Source: Euwallacea fornicatus (Eukaryota; Arthropoda; Insecta; Coleoptera; Curculionidae). From it: a stretch of 64,000 nucleotides of DNA. The position numbers and the translations under genes were made by a program. The DNA lies in the NCBI RefSeq assembly GCF_040115645.1, contig NW_027096073.1:183095-247094 (forward strand), read 5' to 3'. Position 1 is the first letter of the stretch, and each line of letters starts with the position of its first letter. Below the pieces are notes generated by a model, which did not search any database, was not told the origin of the DNA, and saw nothing but the letters and a program-made list of their open reading frames with translations. This document shows positions 61,701 to 64,000 of this stretch, one piece after another.

Positions 61701-64000
61701 GTTCAGGTTAGTTCAGGTTAGTTCAGGTTAGTTCAGGTTAGTTCAGGTTAGTTCAGGTTAGTTCAGGTTAGTTCAGGTTAGTTCAGGTTAGTTCAGGTTA
61801 GTTCAGGTTAGTTCAGGTTAGTTCAGGTTAGTTCAGGTTAGTTCAGGTTAGTTCAGGTTAGTTCAGGTTAGTTCAGGTTAGTTCAGGTTAGTTCAGGTTA
61901 GTTCAGGTTAGTTCAGGTTAGTTCAGGTTAGTTCAGGTTAGTTCAGGTTAGTTCAGGTTAGTTCAGGTTAGTTCAGGTTAGTTCAGGTTAGTTCAGGTTA
62001 GTTCAGGTTAGTTCAGGTTAGTTCAGGTTAGTTCAGGTTAGTTCAGGTTAGTTCAGGTTAGTTCAGGTTAGTTCAGGTTAGTTCAGGTTAGTTCAGGTTA
62101 GTTCAGGTTAGTTCAGGTTAGTTCAGGTTAGTTCAGGTTAGTTCAGGTTAGTTCAGGTTAGTTCAGGTTAGTTCAGGTTAGTTCAGGTTAGTTCAGGTTA
62201 GTTCAGGTTAGTTCAGGTTAGTTCAGGTTAGTTCAGGTTAGTTCAGGTTAGTTCAGGTTAGTTCAGGTTAGTTCAGGTTAGTTCAGGTTAGTTCAGGTTA
62301 GTTCAGGTTAGTTCAGGTTAGTTCAGGTTAGTTCAGGTTAGTTCAGGTTAGTTCAGGTTAGTTCAGGTTAGTTCAGGTTAGTTCAGGTTAGTTCAGGTTA
62401 GTTCAGGTTAGTTCAGGTTAGTTCAGGTTAGTTCAGGTTAGTTCAGGTTAGTTCAGGTTAGTTCAGGTTAGTTCAGGTTAGTTCAGGTTAGTTCAGGTTA
62501 GTTCAGGTTAGTTCAGGTTAGTTCAGGTTAGTTCAGGTTAGTTCAGGTTAGTTCAGGTTAGTTCAGGTTAGTTCAGGTTAGTTCAGGTTAGTTCAGGTTA
62601 GTTCAGGTTAGTTCAGGTTAGTTCAGGTTAGTTCAGGTTAGTTCAGGTTAGTTCAGGTTAGTTCAGGTTAGTTCAGGTTAGTTCAGGTTAGTTCAGGTTA
62701 GTTCAGGTTAGTTCAGGTTAGTTCAGGTTAGTTCAGGTTAGTTCAGGTTAGTTCAGGTTAGTTCAGGTTAGTTCAGGTTAGTTCAGGTTAGTTCAGGTTA
62801 GTTCAGGTTAGTTCAGGTTAGTTCAGGTTAGTTCAGGTTAGTTCAGGTTAGTTCAGGTTAGTTCAGGTTAGTTCAGGTTAGTTCAGGTTAGTTCAGGTTA
62901 GTTCAGGTTAGTTCAGGTTAGTTCAGGTTAGTTCAGGTTAGTTCAGGTTAGTTCAGGTTAGTTCAGGTTAGTTCAGGTTAGTTCAGGTTAGTTCAGGTTA
63001 GTTCAGGTTAGTTCAGGTTAGTTCAGGTTAGTTCAGGTTAGTTCAGGTTAGTTCAGGTTAGTTCAGGTTAGTTCAGGTTAGTTCAGGTTAGTTCAGGTTA
63101 GTTCAGGTTAGTTCAGGTTAGTTCAGGTTAGTTCAGGTTAGTTCAGGTTAGTTCAGGTTAGTTCAGGTTAGTTCAGGTTAGTTCAGGTTAGTTCAGGTTA
63201 GTTCAGGTTAGTTCAGGTTAGTTCAGGTTAGTTCAGGTTAGTTCAGGTTAGTTCAGGTTAGTTCAGGTTAGTTCAGGTTAGTTCAGGTTAGTTCAGGTTA
63301 GTTCAGGTTAGTTCAGGTTAGTTCAGGTTAGTTCAGGTTAGTTCAGGTTAGTTCAGGTTAGTTCAGGTTAGTTCAGGTTAGTTCAGGTTAGTTCAGGTTA
63401 GTTCAGGTTAGTTCAGGTTAGTTCAGGTTAGTTCAGGTTAGTTCAGGTTAGTTCAGGTTAGTTCAGGTTAGTTCAGGTTAGTTCAGGTTAGTTCAGGTTA
63501 GTTCAGGTTAGTTCAGGTTAGTTCAGGTTAGTTCAGGTTAGTTCAGGTTAGTTCAGGTTAGTTCAGGTTAGTTCAGGTTAGTTCAGGTTAGTTCAGGTTA
63601 GTTCAGGTTAGTTCAGGTTAGTTCAGGTTAGTTCAGGTTAGTTCAGGTTAGTTCAGGTTAGTTCAGGTTAGTTCAGGTTAGTTCAGGTTAGTTCAGGTTA
63701 GTTCAGGTTAGTTCAGGTTAGTTCAGGTTAGTTCAGGTTAGTTCAGGTTAGTTCAGGTTAGTTCAGGTTAGTTCAGGTTAGTTCAGGTTAGTTCAGGTTA
63801 GTTCAGGTTAGTTCAGGTTAGTTCAGGTTAGTTCAGGTTAGTTCAGGTTAGTTCAGGTTAGTTCAGGTTAGTTCAGGTTAGTTCAGGTTAGTTCAGGTTA
63901 GTTCAGGTTAGTTCAGGTTAGTTCAGGTTAGTTCAGGTTAGTTCAGGTTAGTTCAGGTTAGTTCAGGTTAGTTCAGGTTAGTTCAGGTTAGTTCAGGTTA
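58746..64000 (+). repeat. Terminal telomeric array, (TTAGTTCAGG)n
   Basis: 5255 bp, about 525 units, with no variant unit seen and no further insertion, running off the window. The G-richer strand points 5'->3' toward the window end, as at a right-hand chromosome terminus. It is the same unit that separates all Tel elements. Confidence 0.95.

Overview
The window looks like the right-hand end of an insect chromosome. From 58746 to the last base it is an unbroken array of the 10-bp unit TTAGTTCAGG, read 5'->3' toward the window end as a telomeric G-strand should be. The unit resembles a dimer of the arthropod motif TTAGG with two changes, and it contains TCAGG, the motif known from some beetles. 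With the SART/TRAS-like (R1-clade) retrotransposons inserted in it, this suggests an insect, possibly a hymenopteran. I cannot name the species. No ordinary host gene, tRNA or rRNA was recognised.

Layout. (1) 1-5327: a nearly complete Ty3/Gypsy LTR retrotransposon on the minus strand, abutting a solo LTR (5332-5611). (2) 5738-58745: fourteen non-LTR retrotransposon copies, named Tel1-Tel14 here, head to tail and separated by short TTAGTTCAGG arrays. Every preserved 3' end is poly(A) followed by GGTTAG, so insertion is into the telomeric repeat in one fixed register. (3) 8137-17735 is an inverted block: its elements and its telomeric repeats are both reversed, and it appears to have split one element into Tel2 (5' half) and Tel5 (3' half). 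(4) 58746-64000: terminal telomeric array.

Elements. Tel9, Tel12 and Tel13 are full length with both reading frames open: ORF1 (Gag-like, three zinc knuckles) and ORF2 (APE-type endonuclease, reverse transcriptase, C-terminal CCHC). Tel6 is nearly intact. Tel10 lacks its 5' end. Tel1, Tel4, Tel8 and Tel14 are ORF2 fragments. Tel3 is frameshifted. Tel7 and Tel11 carry only ORF1 between complete 5' and 3' ends. Their Gag proteins are homologous but clearly diverged, and their 3' ends match those of ORF2-bearing elements, so they look like a gag-only, HeT-A-like lineage that would have to borrow reverse transcriptase in trans.

RNA signals. Two conserved folds with compensatory base changes are visible by eye: a three-hairpin element at the start of ORF1 in Tel2, Tel7, Tel9 and Tel11, and a 3'-terminal fold ahead of poly(A) in nearly all elements, the likely recognition site for reverse transcription. 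5' modules are exchanged between elements with unrelated ORF1 proteins. Together the copies form a telomere-dwelling retrotransposon community in which enzyme donors, gag-only passengers, truncated copies and recombinants share one target site.
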